NCBI RefSeq assembly: GCF_010501015.1
Contig: NZ_QVML01000003.1
Span: 1-64,000 of the forward strand
Length of the DNA: 64,000 bases
Reading direction: 5' to 3'
Source: Bacteroides sp. 214
GTDB taxonomy: Bacteria > Bacteroidota > Bacteroidia > Bacteroidales > Bacteroidaceae
Below, piece by piece: positions 18,607 through 26,642 of the stretch; the first letter of the stretch is position 1; each line of letters begins with the position of its first letter. The notes below the pieces were generated by a model. That model made no database searches. It saw only the letters and a program-made list of their open reading frames with translations, and had not been told where the DNA came from. The position numbers were made by a program, and so were the translations under genes.

Positions 18607-18681
18607 ACTATTTTAATGAGAATTTAGAGTTTAACTTTGAGAATTTTAATTCAGCGTCCGACATATCGTCTTCACTATTTA

Positions 18682-19941
18682 TTATTCTTCTTCAAACTCT
18701 GATTTCAAAATACGAATTACCTCGTCAATCGTTTCTTCTTCCAAATCGGTTTTTTCAATCAACATCTCACGAGGTGCATTAAGTACGGACTTAGCCGTAT
18801 CTATCCCAATAGCTTTAATGGCATCTATTACCCATTCGTCAATTTCATCGGCGAATTCATCCAAATAGATATCCTCATCCTGTAGGTTTTCATCCAATTC
18901 GCGGAATACATCAATGGTGTATTCGGTAAGCATACTGGCTAGCTTGATATTCAACCCTCCTTTACCAATAGCCAGTGACACTTCTTCTGGTTTCAAAAAT
19001 ACTTCCGCCTTACGTTCTTCTTCGTTCATACGAATAGAAGAAATCTTAGCCGGACTCAATGCACGCTGAATAAACAGCTGTATATTTGATGTATAATTGA
19101 TAACGTCTATATTTTCATTTCTAAGTTCGCGTACAATGCCATGAATTCGGCTTCCTTTTACACCTACGCAAGCTCCTACCGGATCTATTCTGTCGTCATA
19201 TGATTCAACCGCAATCTTCGCACGCTCGCCTGGTATACGTGCTATTTTCTTGATAGTAATAAGTCCGTCGTTAATTTCGGGAACTTCCATCTCGAACAAA
19301 CGTTGCAAGAACACGGGTGATGTGCGCGAAAGAATAATCTTCGGATTATTATTTTTGTTATCTACGCGAGCTACTACAGCACGAGCAGTTTCGCCTTTGC
19401 GGTAGAAATCGCTTGGTATTTGTTCTGATTTAGGCAACAAGAGTTCGTTTCCTTCATCATCCAATAGGAGCATTTCTTTCTTCCATACCTGATACACTTC
19501 GGCATTTACAATTGTTCCTACCTTATCGCTATATTTATTGTATAAGCTATCTTTTTCTAACTCGAGTATCTTCGATGCCAATGTTTGACGCAGGTTCAAA
19601 ATAGCACGACGACCAAACTTAGCAAAGATTACTTCGTCGGTTACTTCTTCGCCTAGTTCAAAGTCTGCATCAATCTTGTGCGCTTCGGTCAACGAGATTT
19701 GCATATTCGGATTTGTTAGTTCGTCATCGGCTACAACCTCGCGATTACGCCATATTTCGAAGTCACCTTTATCCGGATTTACAATCACGTCATAGTTCTC
19801 ATCCGTACCAAACATTTTGGTAATAACGCTACGGAATGATTCTTCGAGCACACTAACCATCGTAGTTCTATCGATGTTCTTCAGCTCCTTAAATTCCGAA
19901 AATGTATCTATCAAGCTGATAGTTTCCTCTTTCTTGGCCAT
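18682..19941 (-). CDS. nusA: Transcription termination/antitermination factor NusA
   Basis: 419 residues. It binds RNA polymerase and nascent RNA, affecting pausing, termination and antitermination. N-terminal domain residues 1-125, S1 domain about 130-200 (GTIVNAEVYQVWKKEMLLLD), then two KH domains from about 225 (RIDPVGACVGVKGSRI; later EEVSLAIGKGGLNIKLAS). The protein ends with an acidic tail and lacks the long C-terminal repeats of the E. coli protein, which is normal in many phyla. It lies 4 nt after rimP. Confidence 0.97.
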   Translation of the reverse strand: MAKKEETISLIDTFSEFKELKNIDRTTMVSVLEESFRSVITKMFGTDENYDVIVNPDKGDFEIWRNREVVADDELTNPNMQISLTEAHKIDADFELGEEVTDEVIFAKFGRRAILNLRQTLASKILELEKDSLYNKYSDKVGTIVNAEVYQVWKKEMLLLDDEGNELLLPKSEQIPSDFYRKGETARAVVARVDNKNNNPKIILSRTSPVFLQRLFEMEVPEINDGLITIKKIARIPGERAKIAVESYDDRIDPVGACVGVKGSRIHGIVRELRNENIDVINYTSNIQLFIQRALSPAKISSIRMNEEERKAEVFLKPEEVSLAIGKGGLNIKLASMLTEYTIDVFRELDENLQDEDIYLDEFADEIDEWVIDAIKAIGIDTAKSVLNAPREMLIEKTDLEEETIDEVIRILKSEFEEE

Positions 19942-19945
19942 AATC

Positions 19946-20413
19946 TTATTTAAAACTAATTAGATATTTCGTATATTTTATTTCATCATAACGGAAGGTT
20001 TCGTCCACTTCAACAACCTTAGGACGTTTAGCACCTTCTTCTTTTACTTTCTTTTCTATGCCAACAACGAATTTATCCGCATCGGCTTCTTTCAGAACAC
20101 CAGCCAACTTACGCCCGTCTTTTGCCAATACTTCCACACTTTCGCCAATGTGGTTGCAATATTGTTGCAACACTTTGAACGGTTGCCCGATACCTGCCGA
20201 TCCTACCTCAAGCTCATAATCTTCTTCTTCGCGGTTAAGCTTCGACTCTATAAAACGGCTTAACTCTACGCAGTCTTCAATCCAAACACCTTCGGCATGG
20301 TCTATCTCGACAACTATTTTTGCATCGGGACTAACCATGACATCTACTAAAAAATAATCTTTTCCTTCCAGCCACTCAGTGACTATACCGGAAACTGTCT
20401 TTTTTTCTATCAT
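19946..20413 (-). CDS. rimP: Ribosome maturation factor RimP
   Basis: 155 residues. RimP helps assemble the 30S subunit. The family pattern is present: VDVMVSPDAKIVVEIDHAEGV, then LEVGSAGIGQPFKVLQQY. It heads the rimP-nusA-infB operon. The leader contains a terminator-like hairpin (20435-20464), so entry into the operon may be attenuated, as reported for the E. coli counterpart. Confidence 0.95.
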   Translation of the reverse strand: MIEKKTVSGIVTEWLEGKDYFLVDVMVSPDAKIVVEIDHAEGVWIEDCVELSRFIESKLNREEEDYELEVGSAGIGQPFKVLQQYCNHIGESVEVLAKDGRKLAGVLKEADADKFVVGIEKKVKEEGAKRPKVVEVDETFRYDEIKYTKYLISFK

Positions 20414-20434
20414 TTATAACTGTGTGTAAAGAAC

Positions 20435-20464
20435 AAAAAAAGGAGCTTACCGCCCCTCCTCCTT
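20435..20464 (-). promoter_or_regulatory. Terminator-like attenuator in the rimP-nusA-infB leader
   Basis: Minus strand: AAGGAG, 13-nt loop, CTCCTT, then a run of T (reverse of A at 20435-20441). It lies 22 nt upstream of the rimP start and inside the transcript expected from the -7 element at 20479-20486. This is the layout of an intrinsic attenuator; the stem is short (6 bp). Confidence 0.45.
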
Positions 20465-20478
20465 CATCCATTCGGGCG

Positions 20479-20486
20479 CAAAGATA
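20479..20486 (-). promoter_or_regulatory. Putative rimP operon promoter, -7 element
   Basis: TATCTTTG on the minus strand, an exact TAnnTTTG match. No TTTG at the -33 position. Predicted start near 20473. Confidence 0.5.
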
Positions 20487-20566
20487 GTAAATAGTATGCT
20501 GACACACAAAATATTATGAAGAAAAAAATAAATTATGTACCTTTACAAACCAAATCAGCATACGTT

Positions 20567-20962
20567 ATGGCACATCACTTAAATACAAACAAGCAATTCA
20601 TGGTAGGGAATGGCATCCTTGCCTTTGGCGTTTTTTTCATTGTAGCTATCTTTATTTATATAAGTTTACGGTTCAGCCGCGACAGAAAAGAAGAGGAGGT
20701 TTTTCCCGAAACTTACACCATTAGCCTCACTAAGGGTTTTGCGGGCGATTCGCTCTCTATCTTTATCAACGACAGCCTCTTTGTCAACAAACTGATTACA
20801 GAGGAGCCTTTCAGCTTTGACGCTGCCCGGTTTGCCGAACAAAGTGCCTTGATGATTGTGGACAACCTCACAGAAAAAATGTCGCTATTTGAGTTAAATC
20901 CTAAGGGAGGAACCATTTCGTTAATGAAAGACGAGGATGGGGTTAAGCTGCTGGCGCAATAA
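20567..20962 (+). CDS. Small membrane-anchored protein of unknown function
   Basis: 131 residues from the ATG at 20567 (MAHHLNTNKQF). A longer frame from 20516 includes TACCTTTA, a promoter-like motif, so the later start is preferred. One membrane helix at about residues 16-38 (ILAFGVFFIVAIFIYIS) is followed by a basic stretch (RFSRDRKEEE) and a soluble domain of about 85 residues with repeated short strands (TYTISLTKGFAGDSLSIFIN). I do not recognise the family. It stands alone, divergent from rimP, with its 3' end facing a spacer filled with 22-bp phased arrays. Confidence 0.65.
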   Translation: MAHHLNTNKQFMVGNGILAFGVFFIVAIFIYISLRFSRDRKEEEVFPETYTISLTKGFAGDSLSIFINDSLFVNKLITEEPFSFDAARFAEQSALMIVDNLTEKMSLFELNPKGGTISLMKDEDGVKLLAQ

Positions 20963-21151
20963 AAAATACCATTTCTACACTTTCCATAATGGGTTCGGAA
21001 TAGCAATATGAAAGCAAAAAGCAGCTACGTACTCATGTTCTCATTAGTTCCTCTTACTATTTGACTTTTCATCGCAAAAGGATTTCTATTCCTTTTTCTT
21101 TTCGATGCCCTTTACAGGCCTTGTAGAAGAGGTAGCTTTTGGCTAAAACTG

Positions 21152-21261
21152 CCATAAGCATTTGCCTCAATTGCCATAAGCAACGAGAGCGAATGCCATA
21201 AGCTCTTGAGGCAATCTCCATAAGCATTTGGTGCAACTTCCATAAGCTTCAAAAGAAAAAC
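21152..21261. repeat. Array A: CCATAAGC five times at exactly 22 bp
   Basis: CCATAAGC begins at 21152, 21174, 21196, 21218 and 21240. The 14-bp fillers differ, though some share CATTTG or GAGGC/GCCTC. The reverse complement of the same word makes array C at 32350-32445. It is too short and irregular for CRISPR, and 22 is not a multiple of three. Confidence 0.8.
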
Positions 21262-21350
21262 AAACTGCATTCTAGATGCAAATGAACTGCGTTTTTAGGA
21301 AAAATCAGTTCAAAATAACCCTAAACACAGTTCATTTTCTGCGTTTTTTC
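21262..21350. repeat. Array B: ACTGC / CAGTTC word at 22 bp, continuing array A
   Basis: AACTGC at 21263 and 21285, then the inverted form AGTTCA at 21307 and 21329: four sites, each 22 bp from the next. The grid continues that of array A (last A site 21240), so the word changes but the phase is kept within 1 bp. Confidence 0.65.
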
Positions 21351-21487
21351 CGTCCAAGATCCCTCGCGATGAATTTTATCGCATCCTTGGAGGCTTTGAC
21401 AAAATGATAGTTTGATGTGTGTTACCGAAAGAGGCGATTGTAAAACAAACCGACAAAGAGCAGAGCGTCACGCACTATATTCTTAAG

Positions 21488-22192
21488 CTATAAATCTGTC
21501 TTAAAGTTCTTCAACTCTCTGCGAAGAGCCTCTGCTTGTTGTTCGGTTAGGCTATTCAGCAGTTTCCAAAACTTATCACTATGATTCATCTCTCGGGTGT
21601 GAGCCAGTTCGTGCAGCAATACATAGTCAATCAGGTGCTTAGGAAGTAGCATGAGGAAGCAGGAGAGGTTGATGTCTTTCTTTGCCGAACAACTTCCCCA
21701 TCTTCCACGACTGGAATTAATTTTCACTGCACGATAAGGCAGGTTATGCTGCGTAGAAAGCATATACAAACGTGGCGGTAAAATGATTTTCGCATTACGC
21801 CGCAGCGCCTCGACTATTACTTTGCGTAGCCATGTTTGTAGTCCCTCATCAGAGAAATCGGCACCGGGCGGACAAATAACGTCCAGTTTACCCAGTTCGG
21901 ACTTAGCCAGAAACTTAGGATGCGTACCATTCATCAAGCGTAGTTTGAAGTACTCCGCATCAATACGATAGTTCAAATTAATAGGTACGTATTTGCTTGC
22001 TGTTTTTTGTTTTGCCTTCAGCAGTTTATCCTTTACCTTCTCGATGGAGGTTTGCAACTCTCGCGCAGTAGCTCCGGGAGGAATGGTAACATAAATGGCA
22101 TCGGGTTTGGTGCGAAACACAAAGTGTCTTGCACGTGGATTTATTCTTAGAATAAGCTTCCCAAGCTCTTTATCTTCTATTATATTATTCAA
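21488..22192 (-). CDS. YgjP-type (DUF45) zinc metalloprotease
   Basis: 234 residues from TTG 22192, chosen because AAAAGGAG lies just upstream and a -7 element (TATATTTG, 22211-22218) overlaps the earlier TTG at 22213. The C-terminal half carries the zinc motif HELAHTREMNHSDKFW (HExxH plus a downstream His), preceded by RWGSCSAKKDINLSCFLMLL, typical of the YgjP family. The catalytic residues are intact. Cytoplasmic: no signal peptide or membrane segment. Substrates of this family are largely unknown. It is a single gene, convergent with the small membrane protein across the array spacer. Confidence 0.85.
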   Translation of the reverse strand: MNNIIEDKELGKLILRINPRARHFVFRTKPDAIYVTIPPGATARELQTSIEKVKDKLLKAKQKTASKYVPINLNYRIDAEYFKLRLMNGTHPKFLAKSELGKLDVICPPGADFSDEGLQTWLRKVIVEALRRNAKIILPPRLYMLSTQHNLPYRAVKINSSRGRWGSCSAKKDINLSCFLMLLPKHLIDYVLLHELAHTREMNHSDKFWKLLNSLTEQQAEALRRELKNFKTDL

Positions 22193-22196
22193 GATA

Positions 22197-22218
22197 GCTC
22201 CTTTTATAAACAAATATA
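22197..22218 (-). promoter_or_regulatory. Promoter -7 element and ribosome binding site fixing a TTG start
   Basis: Minus strand: TATATTTG (22211-22218), predicted start of transcription near 22205, AAAAGGAG ending 5 nt before the TTG at 22192. Shine-Dalgarno sites are rare in this window, so its presence supports the TTG start. Confidence 0.5.
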
Positions 22219-22295
22219 CACGATAATTTTAGAATTTCTGCAACTTTTCTTCAACCAAGCACGTCTAACAAATATATGAACCAAAAACGCACATT

Positions 22296-23042
22296 ATGAA
22301 AGCAACAAAAAGCATCTATCTGTTGAGCTTCGTGGCTATATTTATCTGCTCTGGCTGTTACTACTCCGGCAATCTGAATCTGGGAGGAATCGAGCCAAGC
22401 AGCAACTATATTACACGAGAATTTAACACCCCAACCTTCAATGCAATTAGCACCTCTATTGTAGGAGACATCTATTACGAACAGTCTACCGATGGCACAA
22501 CAGCACTAAGTGTTTACGGACCCGACAATATCGTCGAGCTGGTAACAGTAAGTGTAAAGAACGGAGAGTTGAAGGTAGAAATGAAAGAAAAGATTAAAAT
22601 AAGGAACGTGAAGAACTTCAAGATAACCATCTCTTCTCCCGAAATAGACAATATTACATTTAAAGGTGTGGGCGATTTTATTACTAAAAACGGCATAACC
22701 GCCAACAAGCTTTCCATCTATAGCAGTGGTGTAGGCGATATTAATATAAGAGGCATTGTGTGCAACAAACTCACCGCGCACTTAGAAGGTGTAGGAAACA
22801 TAAACCTGAAAGGAGAAGTTGCAGAAGCCATTCTTTCATCCAAAGGTGTGGGAAACATCAAAGCATCCGATTTAATCAGCAAATCGACCAACGCCACAGT
22901 GAAAGGAGTAGGTGACATTTCGTGCTTTGCATCGGAAAAGATAAAAGCAAGCGCACTTGGCGTAGGAGGCATTCGCTACAAAGGTAACCCCAAAGAAAAA
23001 GAACTCAAGAAAAAAGGAGTAGGTTCTATCAAAGGAGAATAA
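22296..23042 (+). CDS. GIN-domain (DUF2807) lipoprotein
   Basis: 248 residues. A lipoprotein signal ends at Cys 21 (FICSGC). The rest is a head GIN domain (DUF2807), a right-handed beta-solenoid built from short strands. Turns carry the repeated tag GVGDI or GVGNI: residues near 127, 146, 166, 184, 208 and 226. Many Bacteroidota have several such surface or periplasmic proteins; the function is not established. It is 21 nt upstream of a second GIN gene that uses a GSGDI tag in the same places, so the two are tandem paralogues and likely one transcript. Confidence 0.85.
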   Translation: MKATKSIYLLSFVAIFICSGCYYSGNLNLGGIEPSSNYITREFNTPTFNAISTSIVGDIYYEQSTDGTTALSVYGPDNIVELVTVSVKNGELKVEMKEKIKIRNVKNFKITISSPEIDNITFKGVGDFITKNGITANKLSIYSSGVGDINIRGIVCNKLTAHLEGVGNINLKGEVAEAILSSKGVGNIKASDLISKSTNATVKGVGDISCFASEKIKASALGVGGIRYKGNPKEKELKKKGVGSIKGE

Positions 23043-23063
23043 TGTTTAACCAAATAAAACTGT

Positions 23064-23843
23064 ATGATTATGAGACGCATTTCATTGATTATCCTTGCTG
23101 TAACATGTATTATTGCCGCTACAACCGCACAGGCACAAACAGTAACGGCAAGCAAAAAGTACATTACCAAAACCGTAAAGGCAGACAACTTCCATAGCAT
23201 TGTAGTAAATGGCAGCCCTACTGTTATCTATCAACAAAAAGCAGGCGCTCCCTCTATCGAGATTTATGGCTCGGACAATATTGTTCCGTTGATAGAAACA
23301 TCCGTAAAAAATGGTGTGTTAACTGTACGGTTCAAGAAAAATACCAGCATCAGGAATGTACAAAAGCTGGAAGTCAGAGTAACTTCTCCCCGATTAATAG
23401 AAGCAACCGTAAAAGGATCGGGAGATATCGAGATGCCCAAAGGGGTAAAAGTTGACGGGAAGTTTACGCTATTAGTAAATGGTTCGGGAGATATAAACGG
23501 ACAAAACATTATTTGCGAAGAGTTGGTTGCAAAGGTAAGCGGATCGGGAGATATTGAGTTAAAGGAAACCGTTGCAACCATCATAAAAGCATTGGTAGCA
23601 GGGTCGGGTGATATAGATTTGACAGGAAAGTGCGAAACGGCTATTTATGAAGTGGCTGGGTCGGGAGATATAAACGCAACAAGATTAAAAGCCACTCATG
23701 TTACAGCCAATGTAAGAGGGTCGGGAGATATTGAGTGTACAGCTATTGAAACGCTAACAGGTTCATCCAAAGGTAGCGGAGCAGTAGAGTACAAAGGAAA
23801 CCCGGAGGTTAATTTTAGCGGAAAAGGTCTTTCCAGAATGTAA
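23064..23843 (+). CDS. GIN-domain (DUF2807) secreted protein, paralogue of the preceding gene
   Basis: 259 residues. Ordinary signal peptide (residues 1-25, cleavage near AQAQT), not a lipoprotein. The head GIN domain shows the turn tag GSGDI or GSGDIE seven times, against GVGDI in its neighbour. The shared N-terminal pattern DNIVPLIETSVKNGVLTV matches DNIVELVTVSVKNGELKV of the first gene. Soluble periplasmic or surface protein of unknown role. An alternative start is two codons in (23070). The gene ends 15 bp before the convergent argB; a GC-rich inverted repeat (GGGGCGCGC / GCGCGTCCCC, 23851-23880) lies across that gap without a T-run. Confidence 0.85.
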   Translation: MIMRRISLIILAVTCIIAATTAQAQTVTASKKYITKTVKADNFHSIVVNGSPTVIYQQKAGAPSIEIYGSDNIVPLIETSVKNGVLTVRFKKNTSIRNVQKLEVRVTSPRLIEATVKGSGDIEMPKGVKVDGKFTLLVNGSGDINGQNIICEELVAKVSGSGDIELKETVATIIKALVAGSGDIDLTGKCETAIYEVAGSGDINATRLKATHVTANVRGSGDIECTAIETLTGSSKGSGAVEYKGNPEVNFSGKGLSRM

Positions 23844-23858
23844 GTTTACCGGGGCGCG

Positions 23859-24629
23859 CTATTTCCGTATGCGCGTCCCCTCTGCTCCCCCAATAGCCGA
23901 AGCCAAAGTAATAACTACTTCAGACACTCCTGCGTTTATTGCATCAAAGGAGTTTTCCAGCTTGGGAATCATGCCGCCCTGTATCGTTCCATCAGCAACG
24001 TATGCCTCAAACTCTTGGCGGTTAATGTGGGGAATAACACTATCATCATCGTGTTCATCGCGCAACACACCCTTCTTTTCAAAGCAAAACACCAGTGTAA
24101 CATCAAAGTGAGCAGCCAAAGCTTTGGCTGTTTCTCCGGCAATGGTATCGGCATTGGTGTTAAGCATATGACCATTGCCGTCGTGTGTAAGCGGAGCCAT
24201 CACAGGAACAATGTCTTTGCGGATAAAGTCGGCAAGCAACGCACCGTTTACTTGCTTTACATCGCCAACGAAACCATAATCTATTTCCTTTACAGGACGT
24301 TTTTCTGAGCGGATTACACCCATATCGGCACCGGTTAGTCCTAACGCGTTTACTCCTTTGGCTTGCAAACCGGCAACAATGTTCTTGTTGACAAGTCCGC
24401 CATAAACCATAGTCACAACTTTCAGGGTTTCGGCATCGGTAATTCGACGCCCGTTCACCATTTTGCTCTCTATACCAAGCTGCGCGGCTAACTTAGTTGC
24501 CGAACGCCCACCACCGTGTACTAATACCTTGTAGCCTTCTATATTGGCAAAGTCGGCAAGCAATTGGTTCAGAGTATCTTGCTCTTCTACAATCTTTCCA
24601 CCGACTTTGATAACTGTTAGTTTCTCCAT
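23859..24629 (-). CDS. argB: Acetylglutamate kinase
   Basis: 256 residues. It phosphorylates N-acetylglutamate (or N-acylglutamate) in arginine biosynthesis. N-terminal VIKVGGKIVEE, the substrate loop VLVHGGGRSATKLA near 40, NTNADTIAGETAKALAAHF near 165, and the closing GMIPKLENSFDAINAGV near 220. All agree with the family. The ATG directly abuts the speA stop (TAAATG), so translation is probably coupled. Biosynthesis and breakdown of arginine thus share one transcript. Confidence 0.95.
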   Translation of the reverse strand: MEKLTVIKVGGKIVEEQDTLNQLLADFANIEGYKVLVHGGGRSATKLAAQLGIESKMVNGRRITDAETLKVVTMVYGGLVNKNIVAGLQAKGVNALGLTGADMGVIRSEKRPVKEIDYGFVGDVKQVNGALLADFIRKDIVPVMAPLTHDGNGHMLNTNADTIAGETAKALAAHFDVTLVFCFEKKGVLRDEHDDDSVIPHINRQEFEAYVADGTIQGGMIPKLENSFDAINAGVSEVVITLASAIGGAEGTRIRK

Positions 24630-26522
24630 TTATTCTAAATATGTATACCCGTAAAGTCCCGAACGATAGTTAGACAAGAACTCTTTTCCTTCTTCAAGCG
24701 AAATCTTTCCTTCTTTTACCGATTTTGTAACCCACGTCTCTAACGAGCGAACCAATTTCTTGGGGTTGTATTGTACATAGTCAAGTACTTCGGCTACGGT
24801 CTCACCATCAATAATTTGTTCTATATTGTATCCTTTCTCGTTTACGGATATATGTACTGCGTTAGTATCGCCAAACAGATTATGCATATCACCCAATATC
24901 TCTTGGTAGGCACCTACAAGGAATACCCCCATGAAATAAGGTTCTTTGGATTTAAGTCCGTGAACAGGTAGATAATGCGATACGTTTTTGGTAGAAATAA
25001 AGTTTGCAATCTTTCCATCCGAATCGCAGGTAATGTCTTGCAACGTTGCCGAGCGGTCTGGGCGTTCATCCAACCTATGAATTGGCATAATAGGGAAGAT
25101 TTGGTCAATAGCCCACGAGTCGGGCAGCGACTGAAACAGTGAGAAGTTGCAGAAATATTTATCGGCAAGCATCTTCGACAACCCTTTGAACTCATCGGGT
25201 ACATGCTTCAATCCTGCGGCTATCTGGCTTACTTCACGGGTAATAGACCAGTATAAACGCTCTATTTGCGCGCGTGTTCTTAAATCAACAATACCATGGC
25301 TAAACAAGTCGAGCGATTCCTCGCGTATTTGCTGCGCATCGTGCCAAGCCTCAAGCATCTTATTTTGATTCAACGTATCCCAAATGGAATAGAGCTCTTT
25401 TACCAATTCGTGATCATCTTCGGAGATAACTTCGTCATTGCCAAACTCGGGTACACTGGTTGTTTCAAGCACTTCGAACACCAACACCGAGTGATGTGCC
25501 GTTAATGCCCGCCCACTTTCGGTTATGATATTAGGATGTGGTATACCGTTTTTGTCACTCGCATCTACCAATGTAGAGATCGAGTCGTTTACATACTCCT
25601 GTATAGAGTAGTTTACGCTACTTTGGCTATTGGACGAGCGGGTACCATCATAGTCTACACCAAGTCCACCACCAATGTCCACAAACTCTACTTCAAAACC
25701 CATAGAATATAACTGCACGTAGAACTGAGATGCTTCGCGCAAAGCCGTCTTGATACGACGTATTTTTGTTACCTGACTGCCAATGTGAAAATGAATCAAC
25801 TTCAGGCAGTCTTTCATTTCTTTCTTTTCCAGAAAGTCAAGTGCTTCGAGCAACTCACTTGATGTCAATCCAAACTTACTTGCATCGCCACCCGAGTCTT
25901 CCCATTTTCCACTTCCCGATGAAGCCAGTTTGATGCGAATGCCTATATTAGGACGAATATTGAGCTGTTTCGCTATCTTAGCTATCAGCTTCAATTCATT
26001 CAGCTTCTCTACTACCAAGAAGATGCGCTTACCCATTTTTTGTGCAAGCAACGCAAGCTCTATGTAACTTTCGTCTTTGTATCCGTTGCAGATAATGAGC
26101 GAATCCGAATCGGTGTTAATAGCAATTACCGCATGAAGTTCGGGTTTTGAGCCAGCCTCCAATCCCAAGTTAAACTTTTTGCCGTGGCTGATAATCTCCT
26201 CCACAACCGGGCGCATCTGATTTACTTTTATCGGATAAATAATAAAGTTCTGTGCTTTGTAACCATACTCTTCAGAGGCTTGCTTAAAGCACAACGATGT
26301 TTTCTCGATACGGTTATCCAGAATATCCGAGAAGCGAATAAGCATGGGAAGCGCTACATCACGCAGTTGCAGCTCATCGATAAGCTCTTTCAAGTCTACC
26401 CCTACTCCATCTTTGCGTGGAGTAACTACTACATGTCCTTGCTCGTTAATACCAAAGTAAGAGATGCCCCATCCTGTGATGTTATAAAGCTCCTCAGAAT
26501 CTTCAATACGCCATTTTCTCAT
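24630..26522 (-). CDS. speA: Biosynthetic arginine decarboxylase
   Basis: 630 residues, as for SpeA. PLP enzyme turning arginine into agmatine, the first step of polyamine synthesis. The PLP lysine is in IIYPIKVNQMRP near residue 100; SGSGKWEDSGGDASKFGL near 205 and VDIGGGLGVDYDGT near 285 are family landmarks. First gene of speA-argB. A -7 element lies 38 nt upstream (26560-26567). Confidence 0.96.
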   Translation of the reverse strand: MRKWRIEDSEELYNITGWGISYFGINEQGHVVVTPRKDGVGVDLKELIDELQLRDVALPMLIRFSDILDNRIEKTSLCFKQASEEYGYKAQNFIIYPIKVNQMRPVVEEIISHGKKFNLGLEAGSKPELHAVIAINTDSDSLIICNGYKDESYIELALLAQKMGKRIFLVVEKLNELKLIAKIAKQLNIRPNIGIRIKLASSGSGKWEDSGGDASKFGLTSSELLEALDFLEKKEMKDCLKLIHFHIGSQVTKIRRIKTALREASQFYVQLYSMGFEVEFVDIGGGLGVDYDGTRSSNSQSSVNYSIQEYVNDSISTLVDASDKNGIPHPNIITESGRALTAHHSVLVFEVLETTSVPEFGNDEVISEDDHELVKELYSIWDTLNQNKMLEAWHDAQQIREESLDLFSHGIVDLRTRAQIERLYWSITREVSQIAAGLKHVPDEFKGLSKMLADKYFCNFSLFQSLPDSWAIDQIFPIMPIHRLDERPDRSATLQDITCDSDGKIANFISTKNVSHYLPVHGLKSKEPYFMGVFLVGAYQEILGDMHNLFGDTNAVHISVNEKGYNIEQIIDGETVAEVLDYVQYNPKKLVRSLETWVTKSVKEGKISLEEGKEFLSNYRSGLYGYTYLE

Positions 26523-26559
26523 TTCCTATGTACTGCTTGTTTTAGTGTAATTAATGTGG

Positions 26560-26567
26560 CAAAAATA
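26560..26567 (-). promoter_or_regulatory. Putative speA-argB promoter, -7 element
   Basis: TATTTTTG on the minus strand, exact TAnnTTTG match; predicted start about 26553. No -33 match. Confidence 0.5.
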
Positions 26568-26642
26568 CACATTAATATTAGAATTGGATTATATTTGTCT
26601 AATAGATACCTTTTTCGCCTATGCGAGAAGATTTCTTATAGC

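Larger units (their letters stand above)
20963..21487. other. Intergenic region with two 22-bp phased word arrays
   Basis: 525 bp between convergent gene ends. 20963-21150: nothing recognised. 21152-21350: arrays A and B. 21352-21392: an imperfect inverted repeat (TCCAAG...GCGAT, loop, ATCGC...TTGGA) with no T-run, so not a clear terminator. 21393-21487: nothing recognised. Confidence 0.6.

Noticed and set aside
23400..23800. Repeated TCGGGAGATAT-like DNA in the second GIN gene as a regulatory repeat
   Set aside because: It is the in-frame coding of the GSGDI turn tag of the beta-solenoid.
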